Below are positions 46,401-61,400 of a DNA stretch of 64,000 bases, piece by piece. The notes below the pieces were generated by a model. The model made no database searches. It was not told where the DNA came from and saw only the letters and a program-made list of their open reading frames with translations. Position 1 is the first letter of the stretch. Each line of letters opens with the position of its first letter. This DNA comes from Rhyacophila brunnea. Taxonomy: Eukaryota > Arthropoda > Insecta > Trichoptera > Rhyacophilidae. The stretch covers positions 372,001 to 436,000 of the forward strand of contig JAGYXB010000449.1 of assembly GCA_022495005.1 (NCBI GenBank), in the 5' to 3' direction. Made by a program: the position numbers and the translations under genes.

Positions 46401-49400
46401 AAAGAACTTACAAACAAAGCGTTCTTTTGTTAATTTCGAACACAAATAGTTAATACGAAAATGTTTTGTGCCAGTATCTTATATATACCATGGTGACTAG
46501 AATGGTTGGTACTCTCTAAATGAGAAGGAAGAATGGAAGCAGATTATACCATATCATGAATAATGACCGATGACAATAAATATCATGGATATTATTATGA
46601 TGATTGATGACAATGGACGGTGAGCAGGAAATGAGCGGAAAATATTTCGACCGAGCTTGAAACTAAGTTAAAAGTATTGCAAGGGTTTTTGGTACGTCTC
46701 GCAAATAATGTAATAATGTTTAATATTTATCGAAATTTCATGTTGATAATATAATATTATTTGCTTTAGTGTTTATATATAAATTGTTTATGTACAAAAT
46801 ATTTTGTGTTGTTTAAAATACGTATTACCTACCTAATGTGTAAGTCGCTATACTTTTTATTTCTTAATAAAAAAATCAAATGTGTTTTATTCATCCCATT
46901 TATCATCCCTGAAAGTTCCAAATATTTTTATAATAATGTGGTGTTGTTCGTACAGAAAACATAGACAGATAATATTATATTTACTGACCTAGGTCAGTAA
47001 ACATTGACAAAATGAGTGCAAGTAAAATATAATAAAACACAATAATTTGTAGTATTTATTCCAGATAATTTAATAATAATCAGGACCAGTTTCGTCTGTT
47101 TCAATGGGGCATTGTCAAGTTATAGAAAATATACAATATTACAGCTATTTTTATCAGTTGATAATGTCCCATTGAAGCAGACGACAGCGTTAATGATTAT
47201 TATTAAATTATGTGGAATTAGTACATACCTACTATAGGTAGGTATATCGGTGCTTGATTTTACTTAGTACAATGTCTTTCCACAAATGATTGAGAGTAAA
47301 CACAATAAAGAAAATTGTAAGTATGCATTTGTATGTATAAAACAACAAAGTCGCATACTGCCTTTGTAGATCAACATAAAATGTCTGCAAACAAATAAAC
47401 ATTGTAAAAAACAGTTGAAACGTAGTAGGTAAGTAATTAATTAAGCGCAAATGTACTAATAAACAGCAATTGTGACCATATATTTGGGTGGGGGGGTTAT
47501 ATTATTTTATCTGAAATAACGATGCGTGCTCTTATGGAATGTTATTTTGATTTTAAGCGCGCCAATGTACGATGTGGACTGTCCAAATTAGATTTATTTT
47601 GATAGCAATGTTTTCATGTGTGCACGTGGGGTGAGTTGCAAACAAGCACAAAAACATTGTATGCTTTGTTTACGGACAAATGTAGGTATGTTGCTCTGGA
47701 GTCTGGACTAGTCGTAGTACTATGGAATTAATAGCCAAGGCCTGTCCGTTTATAATCAATTAAGTTGACTGACCTAATAAGAGAGTAGATATTTGCAATG
47801 TATATTAAAATTATCGTATTGTAAATACCTACATATTTAAATTAAATTTAATGGGTTAAGTGTAGTTACAATAATAACGTGTATTAATTATTATCATATT
47901 TTCAAAACATTGATTATATGTGTTTTGTTTATATGAATTTTATTAATAGTATTTTTAAGCATAGTGTTCGTTAAGTCTATAATGTTTGAGTTATTATATT
48001 ATTGCGGACAGTAAGTTGTTTAAAGTTTTAAAACCAATGTCAAAACGGTATAAAGATGCGTTCTCAAAAAATGCAGAAATTAACAAAAACGTATTTATAC
48101 AATGTTCAAAAAAAAAAAACGTTAGAAAATAAAAATGTGTTGTACTCGTATTATGAAAAAACCTAACCTGGCCGTTGTTCAATGAAAAATAATAAATTGC
48201 TATTTTCAGAATGGAGGTTGACAGCCATTCGCCTAACTAGGATTGCTAGGATTCGCTCAACTGTCCCGGTTAGAGCGTACCCGGTACAATATCCCAGATT
48301 TTTAGAAAGACCAACAAATAAATGATTATTCTTTAATTTCCCGGGAAAAAATCGACTCGTATCGTGGACATCCAAAATATTTTGGCCGGAAGACATAAAA
48401 AAAGCTATCGACTTTCATTCTGGACGCAATCCCTTCAACATCCCGGGAAAAAATGTCCGGGAGAGCTAAACAACAAGCTCAAGGACTGACTGAATTTCGT
48501 AAAAATGTAGGCTTGGCAACTTTCTGCCCACATAAAATGTGAATGAAACTAAATGGCGCTATAGTGCGACCGCAAACAAAAGAGTCTCGTCCCATAATGA
48601 ATGAATATGCTTTAACTAGCTGTAACTCTGTTTTATAAATTTTATAAAGTAAAGTTACTTCCCGACTTTAAAAATCAGCATTACTGTGGAACCGGTGGGC
48701 GGTTAGAAAATTTAATACAAACAGAGATACAAAAGTGGGCGGTTGGTATAGAAAGGTCGACTACCCCTGGTTTAGTACCTCTCCGATTGTCAGTGAACAA
48801 GTGAACATTATAGGTAGGTAATTCAAATTTAATACTTAGAGATTTTCTTTAAATATTACAGTGATTAACTGAATATACAACGGGTATAATAAATAGTAAT
48901 ATAGATATCATTTAACGTGAACAAAAAAACGTAACATTTGTTGTAGACTGTGATAATATAGGTCTTAATTGATTTAAAATAATATATCCAATGGGAATCA
49001 AGCAAGAACCACCGCAGTTTCCGTCAATTTACTGCAAACGTAGCCCTTAGCGGGGAAAATAATTTTTATAGTGAAGTTTATAATAATGAACATACATTTT
49101 TACGACGAACGATTGTTAGTTATTAGCTCAACCCACCGCGAGACAAGAACTACTAATAGTTAAATGTATACCTACTTTATACAACGTCGTGGGTCCCAGG
49201 TTCGAATCCTGGGTCTGGCAAGTACACATATTATTTTTCAATTTGTGTATGAGTCAGAGTATGGACCTGATAGGTTGAGCAAGTGGCTGACATCCATTTC
49301 TCGTAAACATAAAAATCTGATAAAACAAACCTCCACTCTGTGAAGGCCCATGTGATTAATTATTGAATTATCTTCACTGGTTCAATAAACATGTGTTTAA

Positions 49401-52400
49401 TAGTGTTTTAAAAATAAAATATCGATTAGTTAACGTAGTAGTAAGTTATCGATAATGATAACAAAATGTTTATTATTGCTTTAAGAATACAGTTATCTTT
49501 TCGTGAAACAATATTATTATATATCTATTTACTTAATCCGGGACGCCCCTAGGTTGGCTGCCAAGTCAAAGAAAAGTCAAAACATTTTTTTATTGTTATC
49601 AAAATATTGACATTAAATTTTACCAATTAAATAATATAATATTCTAAATTCTAATATAAATAGTCTCATGTTGATATATGTGTGACGAGTTAATGAAGTT
49701 TTGAGATAAACAAGGTTTTGTTATTATGAAATATATGGTTACCATGAAAGTATAAAAACTAAACTTTGTGTTTTAAGAAATTAGTATTATATATGGAGAT
49801 GAACCAATATTACACTGATGCATTAACATATTTTGAACGTGTCAGAGGTATAAACTGATATTTTGTAAATTTGGAGATACACCACTATTATTCTAAGTCA
49901 CACATAAATGTATCGGTGGACAATGAAAGCATTAAATTTAACATAAATATTTAAAGATATGGAAGGTAATTTTATCATAAAACTAATTATTGTATGTAGA
50001 TAAATGAATAATATATTATAATATCGTTAAAAAAATCTGACTTTTGCCGCCCACAATGAAGCTATTATATACACAAGGCGACTATCGACAGTAGTTTATC
50101 ATATTTAGTTATTTGATTCAATAATATAGCCGTTTAAACTGTCAAAAAGTGCTACGTTTTAACAGCCCCTTTCTTGGCTGTGTCAACTTTTAGATCGAGA
50201 TAAACAGTTTAGACGGCTAACTTATTGCAACAGTTATAATGTTTCAATACACATATAATGATACACTACCGTCGATAGCCTTGTGTCTAGAATAGATCCA
50301 CTGAACCTGTTTTGCAACCATGACACCCCCGTTTGGCACGTCCCTGTACTTAATAATTAAATTATACACATTTCTAAAGTTATTCTATGAATAAATCATT
50401 AAAAATACTAAAATATGCTAGACTATTTTATTTACTATACGATGTTTTTAAAAATAAGTTAGTTACTAGTAATACATTGACAAAATATATCGACACAAAA
50501 TGGATTACATGTATATAGTAATTATTTCAAGTAAACGTGAATATCTATTTCTAATATGTAGATACTTGTAATGTCTATATTGTTATAATATAATTGGAAT
50601 ATTGTTGTATTAATATTAGTCGATAGTAGTTTAGAGTAGATAAGAAAACAGCGTGTAGGTATTGTTCAATGCTAATACTTATTAATTATGATTGATTTTT
50701 TTCTGCACTCCACAAACATTATTGGGACATTTATTATTAGTAATTTTAATTCAAGCCAAGTGGCGTAAACGATGATACCGGGCCAAACTGACACATTAAA
50801 TTTTGACATAGTCTTCAGAAAAAACGACGTCATACCTATCTCCATATTATAAAAGCCCTTATTTATCCATGGTATTTTAGTGCAGTCAAGTCAAGACATT
50901 AATATGGACGAAGCATCTGGGAATAAAAATGACACTCACTTTTTTGTCGGGTCTGCCGAATGGCATAATCTGTTCTAACGTCATTACAATAAAGGTGATA
51001 TTGCTATAAATTCCCGATGCTTTTTGTCGGGTCTGCCGAACGGTTAAGTTCGAACGGGTTCACTCAAATGAACATTGACACTAGAAACACGGTTCTAACG
51101 CCATTACAATAAAGATGATATTGCTATAAATTCCCGATGCGTGATATCGCATAATGGAAATTGCGTGACGTCTACCTATACAAGAGCGAATGTTGCTGTG
51201 CGTGAATTTACTTGCTAGCTACTGTATTGAGTGCGTTGTCCATTAATAATGTCATTGAGTCAAGTACAAAATTCATTTTGCTCATTACAAGTGTTTGATT
51301 CATAATTTTTTACATACATTGGTAAGCTTTATTAAATTAACCATCACAATATATACTTTGTTTCAATAATTTCGATTGACGAGAAGAAAAAGCTCACAAT
51401 ATTTAATAAAACTATTATAAAAATAATCCACCAATTTTTTACTTACAATAAATTAACTAAATAGTAAATACCAATCAAATATCTTTCAATTTATTTTCAC
51501 GTTTCGTGAAGGTACATCGTGTAAACATGGTTAAACACACCAACTACAAAACCGTGTCCGGAAACTTGTGCGTATGCAGTTCGCCGTATCACACTTCACC
51601 GTGAAATGTTATATCAGAAATAATATAGCCGTCAATTAAAGACCGTCCAACCTCTTTGTGTCGACATAAAATCATGTCTAAATAAAACACGGTTCTTGTC
51701 GGTTTACACTTTACAGGAAGCCAGCAGCAAACAAATTTTGAAAATAGCCGATATACTGGATTATTTGTAAGGTTAGGTTAGGTTATGTTTTCATTCTTCA
51801 GATCATGAACTTTGCCAAAATCGGCTATGAAAATAAAATTGAATTCATGTTCATATTGAATCTAATAGTCAAAATAAAAATTCGCGATTCAAAAAAAAAT
51901 CGACAAACAGACCTTCAACAAATTGTGTAAAAAAATGTAATTATTTTAAGATATAAGAAGATAAGGATGGGATGGGGTTCCCCGAATAATTCTATGGGTT
52001 CCGTGACTCGACAAAGTTTAAATATCACTGTTCTATATGTATCAAACTGATATGTGGCTTCCTAGGATGACTATATTACTAGTGAATAGTTTTATCAACC
52101 TAATATACCTATTACCAATCGCAGAAAGGCTGTATACTTCAGCCAAATTATGATTTACCAAAAATACTGGGAGAGCAGCAGAACGATTCTCTCCTGACTA
52201 CGCAACCTCCGTTGATGGTTCAATGTCCAAGGCATTAGTGATCTTATAACCTGATCGCCAACTTTCGATAGCTTTTAACCTCATTTATTGCTGGTGTGTC
52301 ATGACCCCAAAGAACAGACCACAAGGCCGCAAATAACATACAATCTATGTAAAAGCATTGAAAATTTTGAATTCAATAAAATTACAGTTCCGATATGTGG

Positions 52401-55400
52401 CAATAGGTGAAATCGTTTTGGTCGCACACTTTGAAGACGTAATCCCTAAAGTTTGGCAGGTCGTCGAGAAACATTTGGCTGCTGGTGTTGTGGATGCTTG
52501 TCATCACTGGAGGAAGACGGTCAAGACCTGCCTCGTCAGATATTCCGTTGTAATAGGATTCCTGGGTTATGGAGTAACTTTTATTAAAGATTAATTCTAT
52601 AGTAAAAATAATGATTTTTTTATCTTCACATGTCACTATACAGGCAATAGATTCAGGGCTCGAAATGGACCGGAGCGCCGTTCCGGTTCACAAGATCCTC
52701 AAAATTATCGCTCCGTCTCGTGGAAAAAATAATTTGCCTGTCAGAGCTAAATAGGCCATATATAACAAAAATCGAACACACTTATTGTTATAAAATACAT
52801 ATAAAATTAGATTATATAATATTTTCGTAAAACTATCGAGCGCTCCGGTTCGTAAAATTTTCTATTTCAAGCACTGGATAGATTGATCGACTAATCAACT
52901 AGATAATTTTAATAACGTTTTATAAAAATGTTGTCCCGCTCGTAGACTGAACGTAGCACTGGTGTTTGAAAGGCTGGTCGCTAATTCACACAGCTGCACA
53001 GCAGCTTAATTTGTTTACTCGAAGTGAATGGATGCATTTATTATTCCATTCAATAAGTTTACAATGGTTAGAAGTAGATGAAGGTGAACCTAGGTACACA
53101 TTATGATTGAAAGTGAAATAGCAGATGAAGTTATGATCTTGGAAAAGGAGGCAGGAAGTGAAGATATAAGATAGGGCCCCGAGGTCAGGGATGTAGGTAC
53201 TAATTGTCCATCCCTATTCTATGCACACGAAAGGAGGTGTGTTTCTGCGCAGGTCCGTGCTTAAGTTGTTTAGTTATAGCGAGGAACGCAACGAAAAATG
53301 GTCAGTTATAATACCGCATCTCGACGATCTAATATTATCTGTTGACTATTCGTCAGATAACGAAATTCAACTATATTACACACTTTTTTGTAATTGTATA
53401 TAAAAAAAACAAAAGTGCGCACAAAACTTGATTATTTTTCCCAAGCAATATTACCGAAAGCAAGCACGTCGATATCGAACATAAACGCCACTCCATAATG
53501 GGTGTGTCTGGATATATCACCCGAAGACGAATAAACAGGATTTTGTTTGTGTTTTTATATAACGGACTTTCGCCTTTAACGGACTCCCCCTCATCCGCAT
53601 TAGTCCGTTATATCGAGGTTCTACTGTACTTATACAGTGGTCAAGATTCTTCACTTCAATTCACGATTGTATTGATTTATTATATAAGCTAGAGTAAAGT
53701 CATCAGTTCGTTGTCAGTGTGTGTTTACCTTTGGTGAGTGTACACGGCGCCTGAAGATGCCGAAAGGCGAAACCCGGGTCGCAAAAAACGACTTAAATGG
53801 AATAGTACAGAGCTTGAATCCATTAGAATTTAAATTCAAATTCCATCAAGTACCTTCAGTCGATAGTATTAATATATTTGTTTTCATTTAACTAACAATG
53901 CAATGTGTAGATAGCGTTCGTTAGTTTCTAAAATTTAATTTAAACCTGCCTAATCCCAGCTGTAGTAGATAAAAGTCAAAAAATATTCGTTTATCCATAA
54001 AATATCGAAAATTATGTTATTAAATCATACATACTTTTAGATATTTTATACATAGAAGAACATTTTTATTGATTATGGTTTGGTTAGGCACGGTTTAATG
54101 AATAATTTAAGAAAAACTGACCGACACAATCTGTTATAGGTATGTATTCTTACTTCAACTAACACCAATGAGTACGACTAAAAAAGTGTGCAATATTTTT
54201 GTCGGATCGCCCATAGCGTACCTAAACTATCATGGCCTGGTTTAGGCAGGGCTTAATTGAATTATAAAAACTAACCAGCACAATCTGCAAATTAAATTCT
54301 TAGTTCGATAAAAACAAATAACTATCACTGACAAAGCTTAGTGTGAATTATTTATGTTAATTCTTAACAGCCTACCTCCACCCATCGCCACTGCTAAGAA
54401 TATAATGTTCGTTACATCACAGTAAGTCGTGAAGACGGGATAGATGATGGAGGGAAAAATAGGGATGTAGAGTATTTATTAAATAATAAATTATTTTTTA
54501 TTATTTTCTTATCTATGGTAGATATATAATAAAATGAATGCATTGAGACAGTGGTCGCTTGCTATCATTATTAATTATTGTTAGGTTATCTACGTTGGTC
54601 AAACGAATTACTCTAGTTCGATTAAACAGTGATACATACTTATTTATATATTCATAGAAAAGTCATAATAATTTATGCTTCTATTCAGATAATATAGCAA
54701 GGCTGATTCACGTTGGTACATAAATACGTATAAGACAAGAATCTTGTTGGAAAATATATGGCAACGATTAATTCCAATAACAATAACGTAGATTATCGTC
54801 TGTGTCCGGAAATTTGTACATATACAGTTCGCCGTTCACACTTCACCGTGAAATATTGTATCGAAAATATATGGTCGTATATTATTAAAGACCATTCAAC
54901 CTTTTTGGGTCGTATAGTACTGAGATACCTAATATTCATGACTAAATAAAACACGGTTCTTGTCGGTTGTAAATAGCCGATATACTGGATTGTTTGTTAG
55001 GTTGGGTTAGGTTTTCATTCTTGAGGGAACATTATTGTCTGCAATGCTCCACGAACCACGCGTAATTTTTTCATCTCGCTGCTATAGAGATGACCGTATA
55101 GTATATAAGAAAGCTCACGGCGAACTGTGCTACGGTGAAATGTAATACGTAAATTTACATGTAACCTTGATCCTCAGAGGAAACAGAGTAGTCAAGAAAC
55201 CTCGACAGGTCAGCTTAGGCAAAAATGAACTCCCTGCTTCATTTATCGTTTGTCAATTTATGGCTACGGTCGTATGTTGCAGCTTAACCACTGGGAAATG
55301 CCAATAGAAATGGTGGATTTCTGAAAAATACTACCTTATTCTTAGCTCAATAATTATTATAAAACAATCGTTATTCGTAGGATGTTTTATCACATTTGAA

Positions 55401-58400
55401 TGGTCAAAGACATAGCTTATAATCAGTATCTTTAGAATTATCTTCTAATGTGTTAATTGTGCCCATTTTTTGAATAATAAAATGCCTAATTCTTGTCAAA
55501 TTTGGGATCACAGAGATTATCAATATAATTTTTTATCGTAAATATTTCACTATATAATGTTAACATTAATTTACTAATGGTTTTGTAAATGCGTTTAAAA
55601 ATTAATAAACCTAAAAAATCTGAACACCACTGCACATGGATGTACTGAAATATGACTATATACTAAAACATTAGATCGAGATGATTAAAAGAATACTATT
55701 TTATGTAATAAAAATACTTTATGCAGTCCTGAAATTTTTAAAATAAATATAAAGGATAATAAGGCTTCAAAATTATATAAATAAATTATCTATAACTTTT
55801 AAGGAATGTCCAGGCTTGTGCTCTGAAAATACCATAAAACTCCACTTTGACCTACGTGGCGCACGTGGGTCCTTAAAGATAGAAGATAATATCAAATCAC
55901 CCAATAAATTTCTAGAAACACACATTGGCAAGAAAAAGGAAGGACCGTGAGATATAGCTAGACATAATTATGTAGGTAAACGGATGTAAATAGAAAAAGA
56001 GACGCCATGGTTGGTATGGGAGTGAGGAAAGTCTGTACCAGATAAAAAAGGAAGGTGACCTGGAGGTAGAATAGATCCACAGTGAGTCGAAGTGTCGATG
56101 ATGGTTTGGTAATGAGTTGGAGATTTGTTAATGATGCCGTAGGTACAATTGAACATAATTTATTCGTGTCTTGGGATATCAGAAAAAATGCAAATGGTAG
56201 TTTACCTGATCAGGCCCCATCATATGCGCCTGTCGGTTCGTGTATCCCCTCTGTTCTCGTTCAGCAATTTCCGCTTCACTCACTTCGTACATCTCGGTTT
56301 TTGAAGGAAGCTGGAAGTGGCCTTCCAAGGCTCGGATGAAGAACCTAACCTAGAAGTGATAAAAAGAATCAGGTATTATTAATTATCTTTATTTTTGCAC
56401 TTAAATAATAATTAATGGTAAGTCACCGCTCACAATGGCAGAGAGGCTTAAGCGTCGGCCTATAGTCGTAGGTCCCAGATTCGAATCTTCGGTCTGGTAA
56501 ATACACATAGTGTTTTTACAAATTGTGTTTGTGTCAGAGTATGGACCTAATTGGTTGAGAAAGTGACTAGCATCCATTTCTTGTAAAATCAAAAATCTGT
56601 TAATACACACCTCCACTCTGTGGAGGCCCATTTGATCTTATTAGGATCGGACATGGTACTCAAATAATTACAAGATAAAAAATAGCTTTTTATATACCAC
56701 GTTATTAATTTTTCTGTTGAATCATATAAACTTGACAATTCTATGTATTAATAAAAACTTTTTATTGTACTTGATAGAAATAGTGAATAAATATAGAGTA
56801 CTTACTAAAATGTAATTTTGACATTTCATGTTGATTTCCATAGTAACGCACGTATATATTAATAATTTAGTTGCTAGGACCCCCTTAGCAACCAACAATA
56901 ATAACTTTCCATACAAAACAGAATTAACTGAAAATGAATTCAATTCTGCTTAAAAATGGCTAAAAGTATTAAAAGAATGCATTGTCATTGTGTTCTGATA
57001 TATTCTAAAAGTTTCAAATGTCTTGCTAGTCGGGAAGTTAGTTAAAATCTTCAATCGTCCAATACAAATCTTGTATATACAAGAAAAAATATGTACTGGA
57101 CACACAAGAAGCTAATAAAAACGTGGTAGGTATAATATAATATATAATAATAGTAATAAGTAGGTAGGTACAGATAATATTCTAAACTTTTGGTCTTCAA
57201 AACGAATTTTTGACTATTATCTCGTATGGCTTGGTTTAGACGAGGTTTAATTAAATTTTAAAAACTTACCAGGACCATCTGCAATATTAGTATTCTCTGT
57301 TCAATAAAAACAATAGGTATGACAGACAAAGTTTAGTGTGCCCTATTTATGTCCGATCTTAACAGCTTAACTCCACCCTTATTCAGTGATATATAACGAC
57401 ACCTAGCGTTGAAAACAGAAATACATTACTCTTATGGGTCTATTCTATATTTATCGACCGCTAAAGTGATAAAGTGATAAATATTGTCAAACTTAGGGTA
57501 GGTTTGTATCATAGTTTTAGCACTTATTGTAACAATTACAACACATTGGTTTTACTGTTTTAGCAGTTTATATTTTAACAGCACATCTCTTGCTGCTGTT
57601 AAAATATAGCACTTATTTGCAACAATTATAACCAACGTATTGTAATTGTTACAATAAGTGCTAATACTTTGATATAAATTTACCCTAAGTTTGATAATAT
57701 TTCTTACTTTATCACTTTAGCGGTCGATAAGGATAGAATAGACCCATTAGTTGACAAATCGCGTCGCTTGGGGGCAGCAGTTACCCAAAGGGCGGCAAAT
57801 CGAGGAGAATCATTAGGTATACATAGAAAGCTACCTAAACTTAGTAATAACGGAAATATCTTTCCATTAAAAAATAAAACTCACTGGTTGGTAACAGAAT
57901 ATATTAATTATGTAAGTACTAAGTTTTAATAGGACTTTTTTTGTCGGGTTCGCGATGTTTAGTTTACCTCCATTGTCCTTAGACGTCACGTTCTTGGTGA
58001 ACAGCAATGGCACATGTATACCTAATTTAAAACTTATCCAAATATGACGTATGCCAGTCACTCGCGAGTTTTGAAAGATGTCAGGTGTATTTTTAAATGT
58101 ACCTATCTGAAACTGAATACTCGTAATATTGTCTATTGAAACAGAGATGGTATTTAAATCAGATTTAGTGGTACACCTATATCTTGTTAGTAATGTATCC
58201 ATACAACACATTTCTTAAATATTTAAGTCATGGAAGGATGATAAAAAGTACTGTATAAAAAAAATTGGCGGCATTTTGGCACTGTATAGGGGCGGCATCT
58301 TGTCTTGGGACGTCACTGACTTTATCAAATAATAAATATTGAATTACCTGTAAGTCAAACATGGAGAAGGCGCAGACGTAGTATGGGATTCCCACCAGAC

Positions 58401-61400
58401 ACATGGTCGGGTGTTCAATGTTGACCATGTGCTTGTACAGTGGCTGGACGAAGTTCTCTTCCACTTTGATGCCGCATGATGGGTCCAGGAACGGGAAATT
58501 GTAGAGGTAGCCTGTAAAAAAATAATTGAAACGTTAATCATTATGATTGTCTCTACTAAGTGGCGCTTTAAGACATTTGTAGGCCTTAGGCGCAATATAA
58601 TTTTGGGGAACCATGGTATGCATAGGTACCTAATAATTGGCTAATTCATTAGCAGGATAAGTATTAAGGTCGCAAACGCAGACTAATAAAGGTGAGTTGG
58701 AAATACTGTCACCAGTTTGTATACTCAAGTCTCGGATGAAACTACCCATACTCAGTATGTGTAGCCCAAAAAACTTGTGATGATATCATCGCGAGTCGCT
58801 GTTTTGTGCGCTCGCCAGTTGGTAGACTTTCAACACTATTGACATTAAATGCGCTCGAACGAGATAGCACTTGAATATAGGTATATTTAATTTTTTTAAT
58901 CTATTGCATTCGAATGTATAAACAATAGGTCATAAATTTTATGTCGCAGCACAGTGGTGAGATGACAGACAGGCTTAGGCTAATAAAGGTAATAAATATT
59001 AGGTTAACAAAAATATTATAACCTAACAGAAAAACAACTCATATATTTAAAATGTATTTTAAATTTTATAATAAATGGGACATTTCGAAAAGCGGAGCTC
59101 AGCGTATTTTTAGCGATTCTATTGAAGCCGATACACAGTGAGTTCCCTGAGCCGATACGTATTTCAAAAATACTAATATGGAGTTGGTTTTAGTTCCAGT
59201 TGAGTATGAGACTTCTGTCGCATACGCACGCCAAACGCTCTATATAGTATTCCAAATACTAGTAAGTATTTTGGAACAAGTTTCGATTCTAAGTATTTTT
59301 TATACTGGTAGTAAGTATACTTAGTCTTCAAAATCGACCAGTTTTCCCACCTCTACAGCTAAAAATCTAAAAATCGCAAAACTTACATAGGTATGGTACG
59401 AAAATCTGACTCTATGTAATACTGCATTGTCCAATGATCAACATTCATTGTAAGTATAAAAACTATTTGAAAGTTTTATATTTTTTATTTTGTTGAAATT
59501 GTTGAATTAATGTTAATACTATCAAAGATGCCAAAAGGCGAACCCCGGGTCGCAAAAAACGACTCAAATGGAATTATTGTACAAAACTTAAATCTATTAG
59601 AATTTGTTGAATTGATTAAGTTTATACAAATTTTAATGTTTTTCTGTATTCAGCCACGGATGGAAAATGTGCGCAAATGTACCGAAAAACAAGTGTTGCC
59701 ATATTTCGGAGGGAAATTTCATTGGAAGTAGGGACGCAGTAGTCTTGTGGAATGCCGTTTTGATTAAAGCTCGAAAATTAGTACTTACTTTCAAAACTAC
59801 AATTGAAGCAATAGCGTTGTTTGTGCTTGTGAGATTGTGCACTTGCGTTTGTGTAACGGCGAAAGTGTACAAACCATTGTATAAATTATTACGAACATAA
59901 TATTATGTAGGTACTTTATTCTGGACCAGAAATAATAGTGACCGTGTGAAATTAACAGCTCGATTTAAAATGTTTTACAGTCACACAAGACTGTTTGGCA
60001 AAATTTTAAAGCAGGCAGCTCCTGCGCTTCTTTGATAACCGCCAATGGGCTCAAACTATATTCTCTCTTATTTTTAACTTTACAACAACTCACGACGCCC
60101 AATTATAGTAATTTAGGTGGTCTGGCGCGAAATGTCGATATTGAGAGATTATAAGAAAGTGCTACCCATAGATGTGCTACCGAATTGTAAAATGTTTCTG
60201 CATTAAACTGTCATGGCCTCTCTGCTGACATACCGAAAATGCCTTTGTAGATGGCAGAAAAGGATCTGATTAGAAATATTATGTTTCCATTAGTCTCAAT
60301 ACCGTGAATCACTCCAGGACATTTGGCTTATGATTATCTTCAGATGTTTGAACGCAATAAAATTACTAGTTCTCGTAAAAATTCTTTATCATGGACCATG
60401 GTAGGTATCATGTTGAGTTTTTACTAACCTGTGCAGAAGAATACTGCATCGATGTCCTCCCTTGAACCGTCCTTGAAAATTACTGTCTTTCCGCTGAGTT
60501 CAGCTACGTCAGGCTTCTGGATGAGGTTATCGGGGAACTTGGAACGGGGTTTCTCCTTCAGGTGATGGCTGAGAATAACTTTCTCTGTAACGGATGCTAT
60601 CTCTAGAGCTATATCCATCCCTGATGGTCCAGCACCGATCACCAGGACCCGGCTTCCAGCGAAGACTTCTGGTACTCTGTAGTCGTGGCTGTGCATTATT
60701 TCACCTAAAAATAATATAGATAGCATACTATTCATCAAACAAGTAGGTGTATAACAGGTAGAATAAAGTTCTACAATGTTTTTGTTACATTAACCATGGT
60801 GGAAACTAAAAATTTAATATAAAATGCGTGCACCAAGATCCAAGGATCCAATATAAACGATGCTTGGTAGAGGTTCAGCAAATCGTTATTATTAACTGTT
60901 TGGGCCAATTATGGTAGCGCAATCCCGGACAAAATTCCTAAACTACCCACACAATGATTGTAGTGCGTCCAGGCATGGTATAAACAATTTCGTTACAAGT
61001 TACCTCCGGACAATAAAAGTGTCAAGACGTACACTCGTTACTCACAACTCATTACCCAACAATCTATTCAACAAACCACAGAGTGACTCAAAAAGTACAG
61101 TGTAATAGCGCGAGAGTGGTAGTACTAGTGAGTGAAAACCAGACCAGGGAGCCAGCCTCATCATCATTAAGGTCAGTGCCTGGAATCCTTGGTATAACCC
61201 CCTCCTCCCAGCATCTGAATCATCCTCATTCTATTACAGTCCACTAAAAAGCGCAGCCATTTACAATAATTGTGTTTTTAATTGCTTTTCAAATGCAAAT
61301 TAACACGTTAATTACAAAACTAATTGAAAGGGCCCGTAAGCATTGGGTTAAGTGGTTTCAAGCCTTCTACAAAAATATCCTTCCAGGTGACCGTTTTTTA

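Noticed and set aside
57867..58211. 114-codon minus-strand ORF in an FMO intron
   Set aside because: No FMO similarity, and it overlaps a repeat shared with 43640. Likely repeat-derived or chance.
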